From positions 1 to 61,238 of the forward strand of contig CAZJJG010000004.1 of the NCBI GenBank assembly GCA_964546275.1: a DNA stretch of 61,238 nt, read 5' to 3'. A program made the position numbers and the translations under genes. Every line of letters starts with the position of its first letter. The stretch's first letter is position 1. This document shows, piece by piece, positions 51,970 through 60,298 of the stretch. The notes beneath the pieces are model-generated. The model was not told where the DNA came from. It saw only the letters and a program-made list of their open reading frames with translations, and did no database searches. The stretch comes from MED-G78 sp964546275 (GTDB taxonomy: Bacteria; Pseudomonadota; Gammaproteobacteria; Magnimaribacterales; D2472).

Positions 51970-53364
51970 ATGGAACACGACTATAAAGTAGCAGATATGA
52001 GCCTAGCAGAATTTGGCAGAAGAGAAATTTCTCTTGCTGAAAATGAAATGCCTGCATTGATGGCTTTAAGAGATAAATATAGAGATGAGCAGCCTTTAGC
52101 TGGAGCTAAAATTATGGGCTGTATACATATGACTATTCAAACAGCGGTACTAATGGAAACATTAATAGATTTAGGGGCTGAGCTAAGATGGTCATCTTGC
52201 AATATCTTTTCAACTCAAGATCATGCTGCTGCAGCTATGGCTGCTAGAGGAATACCAACTTTTGCCTGGAAAGGTGAAACAGATGAAGAATTTGAATGGT
52301 GTATTGAGCAAACTATTTTAAAAGATGGCGCTCCATGGGATGCAAACATGATTTTAGATGACGGAAGTGATCTTACTGCAATGGTTCATGAGAAGTTTCC
52401 AGATATGTTAGATACTATTCATGGTGTTTCTGAAGAAACCACAACAGGTGTGCATAGACTAAAAGATATGCTTCTAAAAGGCGAACTAAAGATTCCTGCA
52501 ATTAATGTTAATGATGCAGTTACAAAAGCAAAAAATGATAATAAGTACGGCTGTAGACACAGCTTAAATGATGCTCTTAAAAGAGGTACTGATATGCTTC
52601 TTATGGGTAAAAGAGGTCTAGTTATTGGTTATGGCGACGTTGGAAAAGGTTCAGCAGCTAGTCTTGCTCAAGAAGGCATGATAGTAAGTGTTGTCGAAGC
52701 AGACCCTATATGCGCAATGCAAGCATGTATGGATGGATTCTCTGTGGTTTCTTGTTATAAAGATGGAATTGTTACAAGAAAAGTTGAAGACATTAATTTA
52801 AGAGTAATGGAAGAAACTGACTTAATTGTTACAACTACTGGTAATGTGAACGTATGTGATTCTGCTATGTTAAGTACGCTAAAAAATACTGCTGTGGTAT
52901 GTAATATTGGTCATTTTGATAATGAAATTGATACTGCCTATATGAGAGATGAGTGGTATTGGGATGAAATTAAACCACAAGTTCATAGAATATTTAGAGA
53001 TACTACTCCGGAGCAAACGCCTGATATTTCAAGCAAGAACTATCTTATTCTTCTAGCTGAAGGAAGGCTTGTAAATCTTGGAAATGCTACAGGGCATCCA
53101 AGTAGAATTATGGATGGCTCTTTTGCTAACCAGGTTCTGGCACAAATTCATTTATACAAACAAGGTTTTGCAAATATAAATGATGAAGAAACAAAGGCTG
53201 GAATGATATCAGTAGAAATACTTCCTAAGAAGTTAGATGAAGAGGTTGCAGCACTTATGGTCGCTGGCTTTGGTGGCGTTATGACTCAGCTTACTCAGAA
53301 TCAAGCTGACTATATCAACGTCCCTCAAGAAGGCCCTTTCAAAGAAGAGACTTACAAATATTAG
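51970..53364 (+). CDS. ahcY: S-adenosylhomocysteine hydrolase
   Basis: NAD-dependent enzyme of 464 residues that splits SAH to adenosine and homocysteine, completing the SAM cycle with metK. NAD motif VIGYGDVGKGSAASL, substrate motifs SCNIFSTQDHAAAA and HPSRIMDGSFANQV; the ~40-residue insert typical of bacterial forms is present (KDGAPWDANMILDDG region). Preceded by aagga; 27 bases after metK, so the two are one operon. No SAH riboswitch fits in the spacer. Confidence 0.96.
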   Translation: MEHDYKVADMSLAEFGRREISLAENEMPALMALRDKYRDEQPLAGAKIMGCIHMTIQTAVLMETLIDLGAELRWSSCNIFSTQDHAAAAMAARGIPTFAWKGETDEEFEWCIEQTILKDGAPWDANMILDDGSDLTAMVHEKFPDMLDTIHGVSEETTTGVHRLKDMLLKGELKIPAINVNDAVTKAKNDNKYGCRHSLNDALKRGTDMLLMGKRGLVIGYGDVGKGSAASLAQEGMIVSVVEADPICAMQACMDGFSVVSCYKDGIVTRKVEDINLRVMEETDLIVTTTGNVNVCDSAMLSTLKNTAVVCNIGHFDNEIDTAYMRDEWYWDEIKPQVHRIFRDTTPEQTPDISSKNYLILLAEGRLVNLGNATGHPSRIMDGSFANQVLAQIHLYKQGFANINDEETKAGMISVEILPKKLDEEVAALMVAGFGGVMTQLTQNQADYINVPQEGPFKEETYKY

Positions 53365-53380
53365 AGGTTCTAGTGGAATT

Positions 53381-53410
53381 ATAGAGTTTATTGATCATAA
53401 TAGACTCTAT
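53381..53410 (+). other. Inverted repeat spanning the lptM start
   Basis: ATAGAGT (53381-53387) and ACTCTAT (53404-53410) form a 7-bp stem, with further TTA/TAA pairing inside. No T run follows, so it is a weak terminator candidate for metK-ahcY. The right arm covers the first two bases of the first ATG of lptM, so folding could influence its translation. Confidence 0.4.
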
Positions 53411-53513
53411 GATGAAGCCTAAATTCTACATAAATATTTTTGTCTTGCTATTACTCAGCAGCTGCGGAGTTAAAGGTCCCATCAATTTTATTGAAATTAT
53501 AGCTCTGCTGTAA
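53409..53513 (+). CDS. lptM: Small lipoprotein LptM (YifL)
   Basis: A 34-residue prolipoprotein: signal peptide with KFYINIFVLLLL, lipobox LLSSC and then the family motif CGVKGPI (LptM usual CGLKGPL). LptM assists oxidative maturation of the LPS transporter LptD at the outer membrane. Location directly before dapF matches yifL-dapF in E. coli, and the stop and dapF start share a base (TAATG). Two consecutive ATG codons are possible starts (53409 and 53412). Confidence 0.87.
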   Translation: MMKPKFYINIFVLLLLSSCGVKGPINFIEIIALL

Positions 53514-54292
53514 TGATTGATTATTCAAAGATGGATGGTAATGGAAATGATTTTATAATCATGAATTCATTAATGTCTGATCTTGAACCTAAAAAAGATT
53601 TTATCCAAAATATCTCCTCAAGAACTAATGGAGTCGGTTGTGATCAATTAATATTAGTTTGTGCTCCATCAAATCATGAGACTGATTTCTTAATAAGATT
53701 TTTTAATGCTGACGGCGGTGAGGCCTTGATGTGTCTAAATGGAATTAGATGTGCAAGTAGGTATATATGGATGCATGGCTTTGCTCCTAAAAACAAAATG
53801 TTGCTTGAAACTAAAAGCAAGCTAATCCTTGTTGAACCAAAGGATAATGATGCAGTCTCTGTAAAGATTGATTTGCCATATTTGCATAAAGATTTATCGC
53901 TTGAGAATGCATTAAAAAATATAGTTAAAAAATCTTTTAGTTTAGTTAATACAGGTAATCTACATTTATGTATAGAATCAGAAAATATAGCTGATATAAA
54001 GGTAGAGAAAATTTATAAAGATTTGGAATCTATTATTAAACCACATCAAATTAATGTTTCAATTTTTGAGAAAACTAATACAGGGGTCCTAGTATCAACA
54101 TGTGAAAATGGAGTTGGTAAAACGCTGTCTTGCGGTTCTGCACAAGCTTCGGTAGCTTTTTTGAATACAGCAGAAAATGAATCTCTCAAGGTAAGTTCAG
54201 AAGGTGGAGACCTTAACTTCTTGAGGTTAGATGATAAACTTATAATGGATGGCCCAACTAAATTTAGCTTTAATGGAGTTATAAATGAGTAA
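53513..54292 (+). CDS. dapF: Diaminopimelate epimerase
   Basis: Cofactor-free epimerase of 259 residues turning LL-DAP into meso-DAP for lysine and peptidoglycan. N-terminal KMDGNGNDFIIM is typical. The two catalytic Cys are in MCLNGIRCASRY and LSCGSAQAS, but the surrounding motifs deviate from the usual CGNGxRC and CGSGA. Position between lptM and DUF484/xerC supports DapF. The protein is a little shorter than E. coli DapF (274). Confidence 0.9.
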   Translation: MIDYSKMDGNGNDFIIMNSLMSDLEPKKDFIQNISSRTNGVGCDQLILVCAPSNHETDFLIRFFNADGGEALMCLNGIRCASRYIWMHGFAPKNKMLLETKSKLILVEPKDNDAVSVKIDLPYLHKDLSLENALKNIVKKSFSLVNTGNLHLCIESENIADIKVEKIYKDLESIIKPHQINVSIFEKTNTGVLVSTCENGVGKTLSCGSAQASVAFLNTAENESLKVSSEGGDLNFLRLDDKLIMDGPTKFSFNGVINE

Positions 54293-54920
54293 ATCTATAG
54301 ACCCTAAAGATATTGAAATATTTTTATTAGATAATCCTGATTTCTTTGTATCAAGAGAAGCTCTCCTGAGTGAATTAGATTTTAAGCATGACTCTGGTAA
54401 TGCTTCCTCTTTACTTGAAAGACAGATTAAAAGACTAAGAGAAGAGCAAAATACCTTGATGGATTTATTAACTTCTTTTGTTGGCGAAGCTAAAGTAAAT
54501 GAAGATCTATTTATAAAATCAAAAAATTTAACTTTATCTATTTTAGAAGCTAACGATGATGACGAAGTTACTAAGGAAGTAGTAAATGAATTTACTAAAA
54601 ATTTTGGAGTTGATAAATGTCTATTAAGATTTTTTAATAATTCTGAAATTGCAGAATTAGAAGAACAGACTGAGCTCTCATTACACAAAGGCGCTATACA
54701 TTGCGGCAGCTTCTCATCAGAAAAATTATCTATATTGTTTGATGGCTCAAAAATTGAGTCTGCTGTTATAGCTGTTTTAGTCCATGGCAAAAAAATCGGC
54801 GTATTGCAGCTTGGAAGTTATGAAAGAACTAAGTATCTGGGTGATGAAGATACAACATTTATTGAGTATGTAAGGGATGTTCTTGAGAAAAGGCTATCTT
54901 CTCTAACATCCAATGAATAA
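54285..54920 (+). CDS. DUF484 family protein (GAF-like)
   Basis: A 211-residue cytosolic protein: N-terminal helix segment IEIFLLDNPDFFVSREALLSEL, then a coiled-coil stretch LLERQIKRLREEQNTL and a GAF-like domain ending IGVLQLGSYERTKYLGDEDTTFIEYVRDVL. This is the DUF484 (YigA) gene that lies between dapF and xerC in gammaproteobacteria. Function unknown. Overlaps both neighbours by 8 bases. Confidence 0.9.
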   Translation: MSKSIDPKDIEIFLLDNPDFFVSREALLSELDFKHDSGNASSLLERQIKRLREEQNTLMDLLTSFVGEAKVNEDLFIKSKNLTLSILEANDDDEVTKEVVNEFTKNFGVDKCLLRFFNNSEIAELEEQTELSLHKGAIHCGSFSSEKLSILFDGSKIESAVIAVLVHGKKIGVLQLGSYERTKYLGDEDTTFIEYVRDVLEKRLSSLTSNE

Positions 54921-55815
54921 AACAAACTACTTTATACAAAAAGATCTTGAGGCCTACCTGCTTTATATAGGCTCTGTTCGAAACCTTTCTCAAAACACAG
55001 TATCTTCTTATAAAAGAGATCTTGAAAAACTTATCTTATATCTTAAAAGTCTTAATATAGGGTCTTACAGCGAGGCAACAGAATCTGCATGTAGTAGCTG
55101 GATAGGGAATCTATTTGCATCAGACAATAATCCAAAAAGTATTCAAAGACATTTATCATCAGCTAAGGGTTTTTTTAAGTTTCTTCAAAAGAATAATATT
55201 ATAGAATCATCGCCTTTTGATCTAATCTCTGGACCAAAGGCTGCCAAGCATTTGCCTGACGTTCTTACTCCTGAACAAGTTGAAATGTTATTAAATTTTA
55301 AGCCGTCGAATAATTTAGAGATAAGGGATATTGCTATTATTGAACTGTTGTATTCGTCCGGTCTTAGAGTTTCAGAAGCTGCGGGCGTTGATGTAAAAGA
55401 CTTTGAAGAAAATATGGAATTCTTAAGAGTGCTTGGCAAAGGATCAAAAACCAGACTTGTCCCAATTGGTCGTTATGCTAAAGAAGCAATAAGTAAATGG
55501 CTTTTAGAAAGAGATAAGATTTTAGTAGAATCAGATGCCGTTTTCATAAATTTAAAAGGTGGAAGAATAACCACACGAAGTATTCAGTTAAGATTGAAAA
55601 GATTAGCTTTAAAGCAGGGTCTCCCTCCTGTATACCCCCATATGTTAAGGCATAGTTTTGCTACTCATATGCTTGAATCTGGTAGTGATCTTAGGACGAT
55701 ACAAGAATTACTAGGTCATAGCTCATTATCAACAACACAGATATATACGAAATTAGACTATCAGCACCTGGCAAAAATCTATGATGAAGCTCATCCAAAG
55801 GCGAAGAAATTATGA
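54913..55815 (+). CDS. xerC: Tyrosine recombinase XerC
   Basis: A 300-residue site-specific recombinase that resolves chromosome dimers with XerD at dif. N-terminal SAM-like domain, then the catalytic residues: Arg in LYSSGLRVSE, Lys in LGKGSKTR, His and Arg in HMLRHSFATHMLESG, His in LGHSSLST and Tyr in QIYTKLD. It is the housekeeping XerC by synteny, not a mobile-element integrase. Confidence 0.95.
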   Translation: MNKTNYFIQKDLEAYLLYIGSVRNLSQNTVSSYKRDLEKLILYLKSLNIGSYSEATESACSSWIGNLFASDNNPKSIQRHLSSAKGFFKFLQKNNIIESSPFDLISGPKAAKHLPDVLTPEQVEMLLNFKPSNNLEIRDIAIIELLYSSGLRVSEAAGVDVKDFEENMEFLRVLGKGSKTRLVPIGRYAKEAISKWLLERDKILVESDAVFINLKGGRITTRSIQLRLKRLALKQGLPPVYPHMLRHSFATHMLESGSDLRTIQELLGHSSLSTTQIYTKLDYQHLAKIYDEAHPKAKKL

Positions 55816-56507
55816 ATAACATTAAATTAATAACATTTGATCTTGATGATACTTTATGGGATATAGGCCCGGTAATAATTAAGGCTGAATTAACTACAAG
55901 AAAATATATAGAAGAAAAAGTAGGGGCTATTGATTGGGGGGATATGGAATCCTTTCTTAATTTACGAAAAGATTTAGTAAAAGAAGATCCATCTCTAGAA
56001 TGGGATATAGGAAAATTAAGAAAAGAAATATTTAGGATTAAACTAGCTCCGCTTGCTTCAAATCAAGCAGAATTAGATACACTAACTGAAGACTCCTATG
56101 AATATTTTTTAGATAAAAGGCATGACATTATATTCTATGATGGCGCCATTGCTGCTCTTGGAGAACTAGCTAATCTATGCGATCTAGGAGTCCTAACGAA
56201 TGGCAATGCTGATATTAAGAAGCTTGGTATAGATCAATATTTTAAGTTCTCAATAAGCTCATTAGATGTCAAAAGCAATAAACCAGAACTAGGACATTTT
56301 GAGCAAGCTTTACGTTTGAGTAACCTAGAGCCTAATGAGGTTCTGCATATAGGAGACCATCAAGTTGCTGATATGATTGGCGCTATTGATGCTGGTTTTA
56401 GCGCACTGTGGTTTAACAATAAGCAAAGTAATTGGGAGCAAGATATTTCTAAACCTAATGAAATTTTAGATTGGCATAATTATCAAACAATAAAAGAGGT
56501 GTTGTAA
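55812..56507 (+). CDS. HAD-family hydrolase (YigB-like)
   Basis: A 231-residue phosphatase with HAD motifs: nucleophile FDLDDTLWD, motif II VLTNGNAD, motif III Lys in SNKPELGHFEQAL and motif IV HIGDHQVADMIGA. YigB, at the same place in E. coli, dephosphorylates FMN; the same role is possible. Overlaps xerC by 4 bases. Confidence 0.88.
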   Translation: MNNIKLITFDLDDTLWDIGPVIIKAELTTRKYIEEKVGAIDWGDMESFLNLRKDLVKEDPSLEWDIGKLRKEIFRIKLAPLASNQAELDTLTEDSYEYFLDKRHDIIFYDGAIAALGELANLCDLGVLTNGNADIKKLGIDQYFKFSISSLDVKSNKPELGHFEQALRLSNLEPNEVLHIGDHQVADMIGAIDAGFSALWFNNKQSNWEQDISKPNEILDWHNYQTIKEVL

Positions 56508-56744
56508 ATGAAAGAAGATAAGGTTTTAGATGCAATTATTTCTATAGTCGGCAAAGAGCTTAAAAACATCGAATCTATCCTACCTATTCCTGAGACGCAG
56601 GCTCTAGAGGAAAGTATAAAGCCTCATATAGATAAAGCTTTAGGATCAGCAGGCTTTGTGTCTCAGTCAAAATATGATGCCCTCAAAGCAAGAGCTGATA
56701 AGTTAGAAGAAAGATTAGAAGTTTTAGAAAAGGCTAAAGATTAA
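56508..56744 (+). CDS. ubiK: Ubiquinone biosynthesis accessory factor UbiK (BMFP family)
   Basis: A 78-residue protein with an N-terminal amphipathic segment and a C-terminal coiled coil (FVSQSKYDALKARADKLEERLEVLEKAKD), typical of the BMFP/YqiC family. UbiK binds UbiJ and helps build ubiquinone under aerobic growth; ubiJ lies at 42.1 kb. Follows the HAD gene with no spacer and overlaps the convergent cupredoxin gene by 4 bases. Confidence 0.85.
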   Translation: MKEDKVLDAIISIVGKELKNIESILPIPETQALEESIKPHIDKALGSAGFVSQSKYDALKARADKLEERLEVLEKAKD

Positions 56745-57340
56745 AGCTGAGATAAGTATCCGTCTAATCTGTCAGAGTTCATTACAAAAGTAGATTTTCT
56801 ACTTTGGGCAGCTTCCTTTACTTCATCTAGATTAACAGCTTCTCCAACTTGAATAACCCCTACCATTGCCATCATTGCATGGGGATTGCATTGATAAACA
56901 TATACCCCTTCGCTATCAATAGTAACTGAGATATCTTGATTAAGAGCTCCCATCCAACCTTCAGCTCCCTCTGGAACCATCCCTGGTATAGTTTCTGAAT
57001 TATGAGACATGTCTGTAGCTTTAAAGAGGATAGTGTCGCCTTTAGAAACTTTGATAACTGCTGGTTCAAATATCATAGCGCCACCATCACCCATGTTTAA
57101 CATTTTAACTATATGTTCAGAGCCTTCAGACAATTCAACTTTTTTTATTGATGCAGTATTGCTGGCTGACATAGAGCTCGCTGGAGCTGCTTTGCCACAA
57201 GCTTCACCTTCCATACAAATTTTAACTGGAACATTGATGCGCTCGAAAACAGCATCTTCATATTTTTTACCATTAAAGAGAAACAAAAAACATAATGGCA
57301 GAACCACTAATAGTAATTTTTTTCTAGAATTTGTTTTCAT
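56741..57340 (-). CDS. Membrane-anchored or exported cupredoxin (pseudoazurin-like)
   Basis: A 199-residue protein. Residues ~1-25 are a signal or anchor helix; ~28-65 is a linker with two Cys (ICMEGEACGKAAP); ~75-165 is a type-1 copper domain with first ligand His in DMSHNSE and the Cys, His, Met set in YQCNPHAMMAMVGVIQVG, closest to pseudoazurin. It likely shuttles electrons in the periplasm. The linker resembles the N-terminal part of membrane cytochrome c5 proteins encoded near engB in pseudomonads. Neighbours dsbA and cytochrome c4 share its strand. Confidence 0.83.
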   Translation of the reverse strand: MKTNSRKKLLLVVLPLCFLFLFNGKKYEDAVFERINVPVKICMEGEACGKAAPASSMSASNTASIKKVELSEGSEHIVKMLNMGDGGAMIFEPAVIKVSKGDTILFKATDMSHNSETIPGMVPEGAEGWMGALNQDISVTIDSEGVYVYQCNPHAMMAMVGVIQVGEAVNLDEVKEAAQSRKSTFVMNSDRLDGYLSQL

Positions 57341-57352
57341 AATTAATCCTAA

Positions 57353-57985
57353 TTAAGAACTGCTTTTTTGCATCTCAACAACATAGTCCAGCACTTCTAA
57401 CATTTCCTGTCTGCTTGGTTTAGATTCAATAATATATTTTCCATCAACAACAATCATAGGAACACTAGTGATTTTTAGCTGCCTAGAAACTTGAATGCCA
57501 CGGCTCACTTTTTGTTTTACTGCAAATGAGTTTAAATACTGTTTAGATTTATCCTCTTCAACGCCTAGTTTAGATAAAAATTTTACAACAGCCTTTTCAC
57601 TAGCAAGAAAATTATTTTCTTTATGAATAGTTGTAAAGACAGCAGTATGAGAACCTTCGTCGAGCTTTAGAGCCTCAATAGTGTGATACAAAGCTGCGTG
57701 TAGTTGGTGGATTTTACTCCAAGTAATTGGCATCTTTGAAAACTTTACATAGTCAGGTTTATTTTTATCCCAGTTATTAATTGTGGATTCAAAGTTATAA
57801 CAATGATTACATCCATACCAAAAGATTTCACTAACCTCTACCATGCCGTCTTGTCTGACCGGCAGCGGGTTATCTATCAATCTATAGTCTTTACCAAGTT
57901 TATAATCAGCCTGAATATTTCCAGTAAAAGCTATGAGCGCATAACCAACCACACATAACATAAAGTTTTTGTAATATTTATTCAT
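57353..57985 (-). CDS. dsbA: Thiol:disulfide interchange protein DsbA-like
   Basis: A periplasmic thioredoxin-fold oxidase of about 210 residues with signal peptide. The active site is YGCNHCYNFE (CNHC instead of the common CPHC), and the cis-Pro loop is ITSVPMIVVDGKY. It introduces disulfides into exported proteins. The frame extends three codons to an ATG at 57994; I chose 57985. It overlaps cytochrome c4 by 8 bases, the same engB-c4-dsbA neighbourhood as in pseudomonads. Confidence 0.9.
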   Translation of the reverse strand: MNKYYKNFMLCVVGYALIAFTGNIQADYKLGKDYRLIDNPLPVRQDGMVEVSEIFWYGCNHCYNFESTINNWDKNKPDYVKFSKMPITWSKIHQLHAALYHTIEALKLDEGSHTAVFTTIHKENNFLASEKAVVKFLSKLGVEEDKSKQYLNSFAVKQKVSRGIQVSRQLKITSVPMIVVDGKYIIESKPSRQEMLEVLDYVVEMQKSSS

Positions 57986-58628
57986 ATAATCCATGCATAT
58001 AGTTTGCTAAAGCGTCTATTTCATCATCACTTAAGTTTTGAGAAATTGCCTGCATTACTGCGGCATAGTCACCGGCGTTTCTTTCCTTAGTCCTATATGC
58101 TTTTAATGTTGAAACTAAGTACGCCTTTTGTTGTCCGGCAACTGATGGAAATCCTGCTAACGCATTACCGCCGCCATTAACTGAATGACATGCTGTGCAA
58201 GCTGGAATAGCTTTTTTCATATTGCCACTTCTGTATAAAGCTTCGCCTAATGCTAATAACTCTTCATCGTCTTTAGCTTGGCCATTAGTTTTAGTCTGTG
58301 AAGAGTAATAGGCTGCAATATTTAATAAATCTTTATCTGAATATGAATTTAAAATTGGAACAACAGAACTCATTAATGCGTTCTCGCGTTCACCATTTTT
58401 AAAATACTTTAATTGCTCAAATAAATATCTTTCGCTCTGCCCAGCAAGTTTTGGCCAGTCAGAACTAATACTATTGCCATCAGCTCCATGACATGCAGCG
58501 CATGATGCAACCATATTAGAGCCTTTAGATGCATCGCCGCTCTCAAATACATGAGGCATTTCTTTTTCTGCAGCAATTGTATTTATACTAAAAATAAATA
58601 CAGTCGCAAATAATATTCTTATAGACAT
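57978..58628 (-). CDS. Cytochrome c4 (diheme)
   Basis: A 216-residue exported cytochrome with two similar heme domains: CAACHG near residue 43 and CTACHS near residue 143, each followed by Met-containing segments for axial ligation. The signal peptide MSIRILFATVFIFSINTIAAE fixes the start at 58628; a longer frame to 58664 adds an unlikely N-terminus. Cytochrome c4 delivers electrons to terminal oxidases, chiefly cbb3 type. Divergent from engB across 61 bases. Confidence 0.92.
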   Translation of the reverse strand: MSIRILFATVFIFSINTIAAEKEMPHVFESGDASKGSNMVASCAACHGADGNSISSDWPKLAGQSERYLFEQLKYFKNGERENALMSSVVPILNSYSDKDLLNIAAYYSSQTKTNGQAKDDEELLALGEALYRSGNMKKAIPACTACHSVNGGGNALAGFPSVAGQQKAYLVSTLKAYRTKERNAGDYAAVMQAISQNLSDDEIDALANYMHGLYE

Positions 58629-58689
58629 TTGTTTGAGATTCCTTAGAGTGGGTATTATAAACATAGCTGAGACTTAGATAAACGATTAA

Positions 58690-59265
58690 ATGCAAAACCT
58701 TTTTAAAAATACCGAGTTCATGATGGGCGCGACAAAGTATAAAAACCTCCCTGAAGACAATGGAGTGGAGATACTTTTAGCTGGAAGATCTAATGCGGGC
58801 AAATCAAGTGCATTGAATGCTTTAACTGAAAATAGAAAGTTAGCTAGGATAAGTAAGACTCCTGGACGAACTACTGAGATTAACTATTTTCGAGTAAATG
58901 ATGATTTAAAACTAGTAGATTTACCTGGCTATGGTTATGCAAAATCAGGATATTCAAGAAGAAAAGACTGGGGGCCGCTTTTAGGCCAGTACTTTGAAGA
59001 AAGACAGTCCTTTAAAGCTGTTTTAATATTTATGGACATCCGTCATCCCCTAAAAGATAGTGATCTTGACTTAATAAACCTATGTAGAGAATCAGAAGTT
59101 GACTGCATTCCTGTTCTGACTAAAAGTGATAAATTATCAAAAAATAAAGTAGCACAAGCTGTAGCTAAAGTATCAAGGGACTTGGGTGGTATGGATACTT
59201 ATGCAGTGTCTTCTAAAGATATCGTTGGTTTTAATAAATTAATTAAGCTTCTTTTGGCTTATTAA
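58690..59265 (+). CDS. engB: Ribosome biogenesis GTP-binding protein EngB (YihA/YsxC)
   Basis: GTPase of 191 residues for 50S assembly. G1 AGRSNAGKSSALNALT, G2 GRTTEIN, G3 DLPGYGYAK, G4 LTKSDKL are intact. Located as usual next to cytochrome c4 and near polA. Its end overlaps the convergent TonB-domain gene by 4 bases. Confidence 0.95.
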   Translation: MQNLFKNTEFMMGATKYKNLPEDNGVEILLAGRSNAGKSSALNALTENRKLARISKTPGRTTEINYFRVNDDLKLVDLPGYGYAKSGYSRRKDWGPLLGQYFEERQSFKAVLIFMDIRHPLKDSDLDLINLCRESEVDCIPVLTKSDKLSKNKVAQAVAKVSRDLGGMDTYAVSSKDIVGFNKLIKLLLAY

Positions 59266-60233
59266 GATGCAGCTTTTACTTGGGATAAATATCCGCTAAT
59301 TGACTTCTGAAGAGATTCATTTTTAGTTCTCTCTTGAACCCAAACCAGAGCATCAAATCCTAAGTTTATTTCTCCCTCTAAAAGATAAGAGACTCCTAAA
59401 TAATACATAGGTAGTTCTAATATAGTGCTCTGAGACTGTTTGTTTTTATATGACTCTGTATAGTCAACTATCAAACCCGCATTTGTCATAAATGGCGCCA
59501 ATTCAATAATTCCTTTGTAGTTATTTAATGCAAATAATTTTTCACTAAGAAGTGCTATTGCAAATGTTTCATATGTGACTCGCTCACTCTTCCATCTCTT
59601 TCTTGGGTCCAGATCTGCAACAACATCTAAAAATATTTTAAAATGCTTAATTGCTAACTCATCTTCGTTTTTTTGTAAGTATATTTTTCCTAATAAATAA
59701 TTAATATCTATGTTAGTTGGAAGAAGTGATAAAGATATTTTTTCTGCTTTATCTAATTGATTTTTACTTATTAATCGTTCGATTTTACGAAGATCTTTTG
59801 CTGGCATATTTAAAATAGTCCTAACCTCATTATCCCTCTCTATTTTAAAAAGATATCTATGCATTACATTATCAACTTTAACTGGAATCCCATTTCTCTC
59901 TGCTGGTCTAAATTGAAGTTGCGCAGCTGCGCTCAAGGCAGACTCATTGAATGTGAAACATGGCTTGAGAAGATCCGGATCATTTAAATCACCACACATA
60001 CCTTCTACAGTTTTTATATTTTCAATTCCGCCTGTTTCAGTAATCGTAAATTCAACTATAACGAAGCCCTCTATTCCGTATCTCTGAGCTTGGAATGGGT
60101 AATAGGGTTGTATGAATTTTAGGTTTTTAAAATTAGAATATGAATCTTCTGTAGCGCTCTTTCCACTTAATATTGCTAAAGATATTATTATTAAAATACT
60201 AAAACATTTTGTAATAGAGTGTCTGTGCTGCAT
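59262..60233 (-). CDS. Exported protein with TonB C-terminal-like domain and TPR-like C-terminus
   Basis: A 323-residue protein: signal or anchor helix (about residues 9-25), then a TonB_C-like domain (QPYYPFQAQRYGIEGFVIVEFTITETGGIENIKTV and ALSAAAQLQFRPAERNGIPV), then a helical part with tetratricopeptide-like pairs (IDINYLLGKIYLQKNEDELAIKHF). It lacks the proline-rich spanning linker of true TonB, and no exbB/exbD is adjacent. It may couple envelope partners rather than power uptake. Lies between engB and polA. Confidence 0.8.
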   Translation of the reverse strand: MQHRHSITKCFSILIIISLAILSGKSATEDSYSNFKNLKFIQPYYPFQAQRYGIEGFVIVEFTITETGGIENIKTVEGMCGDLNDPDLLKPCFTFNESALSAAAQLQFRPAERNGIPVKVDNVMHRYLFKIERDNEVRTILNMPAKDLRKIERLISKNQLDKAEKISLSLLPTNIDINYLLGKIYLQKNEDELAIKHFKIFLDVVADLDPRKRWKSERVTYETFAIALLSEKLFALNNYKGIIELAPFMTNAGLIVDYTESYKNKQSQSTILELPMYYLGVSYLLEGEINLGFDALVWVQERTKNESLQKSISGYLSQVKAAS

Positions 60234-60298
60234 TTTAATTTATCTTACGTTATGTACTAATAGTATTCAAATTAGTTATAGTTTTTTCTTGAGAAGAA

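Noticed and set aside
53365..53408. SAH riboswitch or strong terminator around the end of ahcY
   Set aside because: Only a short inverted repeat without T run is present, and the metK-ahcY spacer (27 bases) is too small for any riboswitch.
54913..55815. XerC-like recombinase as a mark of a mobile element
   Set aside because: Synteny with lptM-dapF-DUF484 and the HAD gene shows it is chromosomal XerC; no flanking repeats, att sites or cargo genes.
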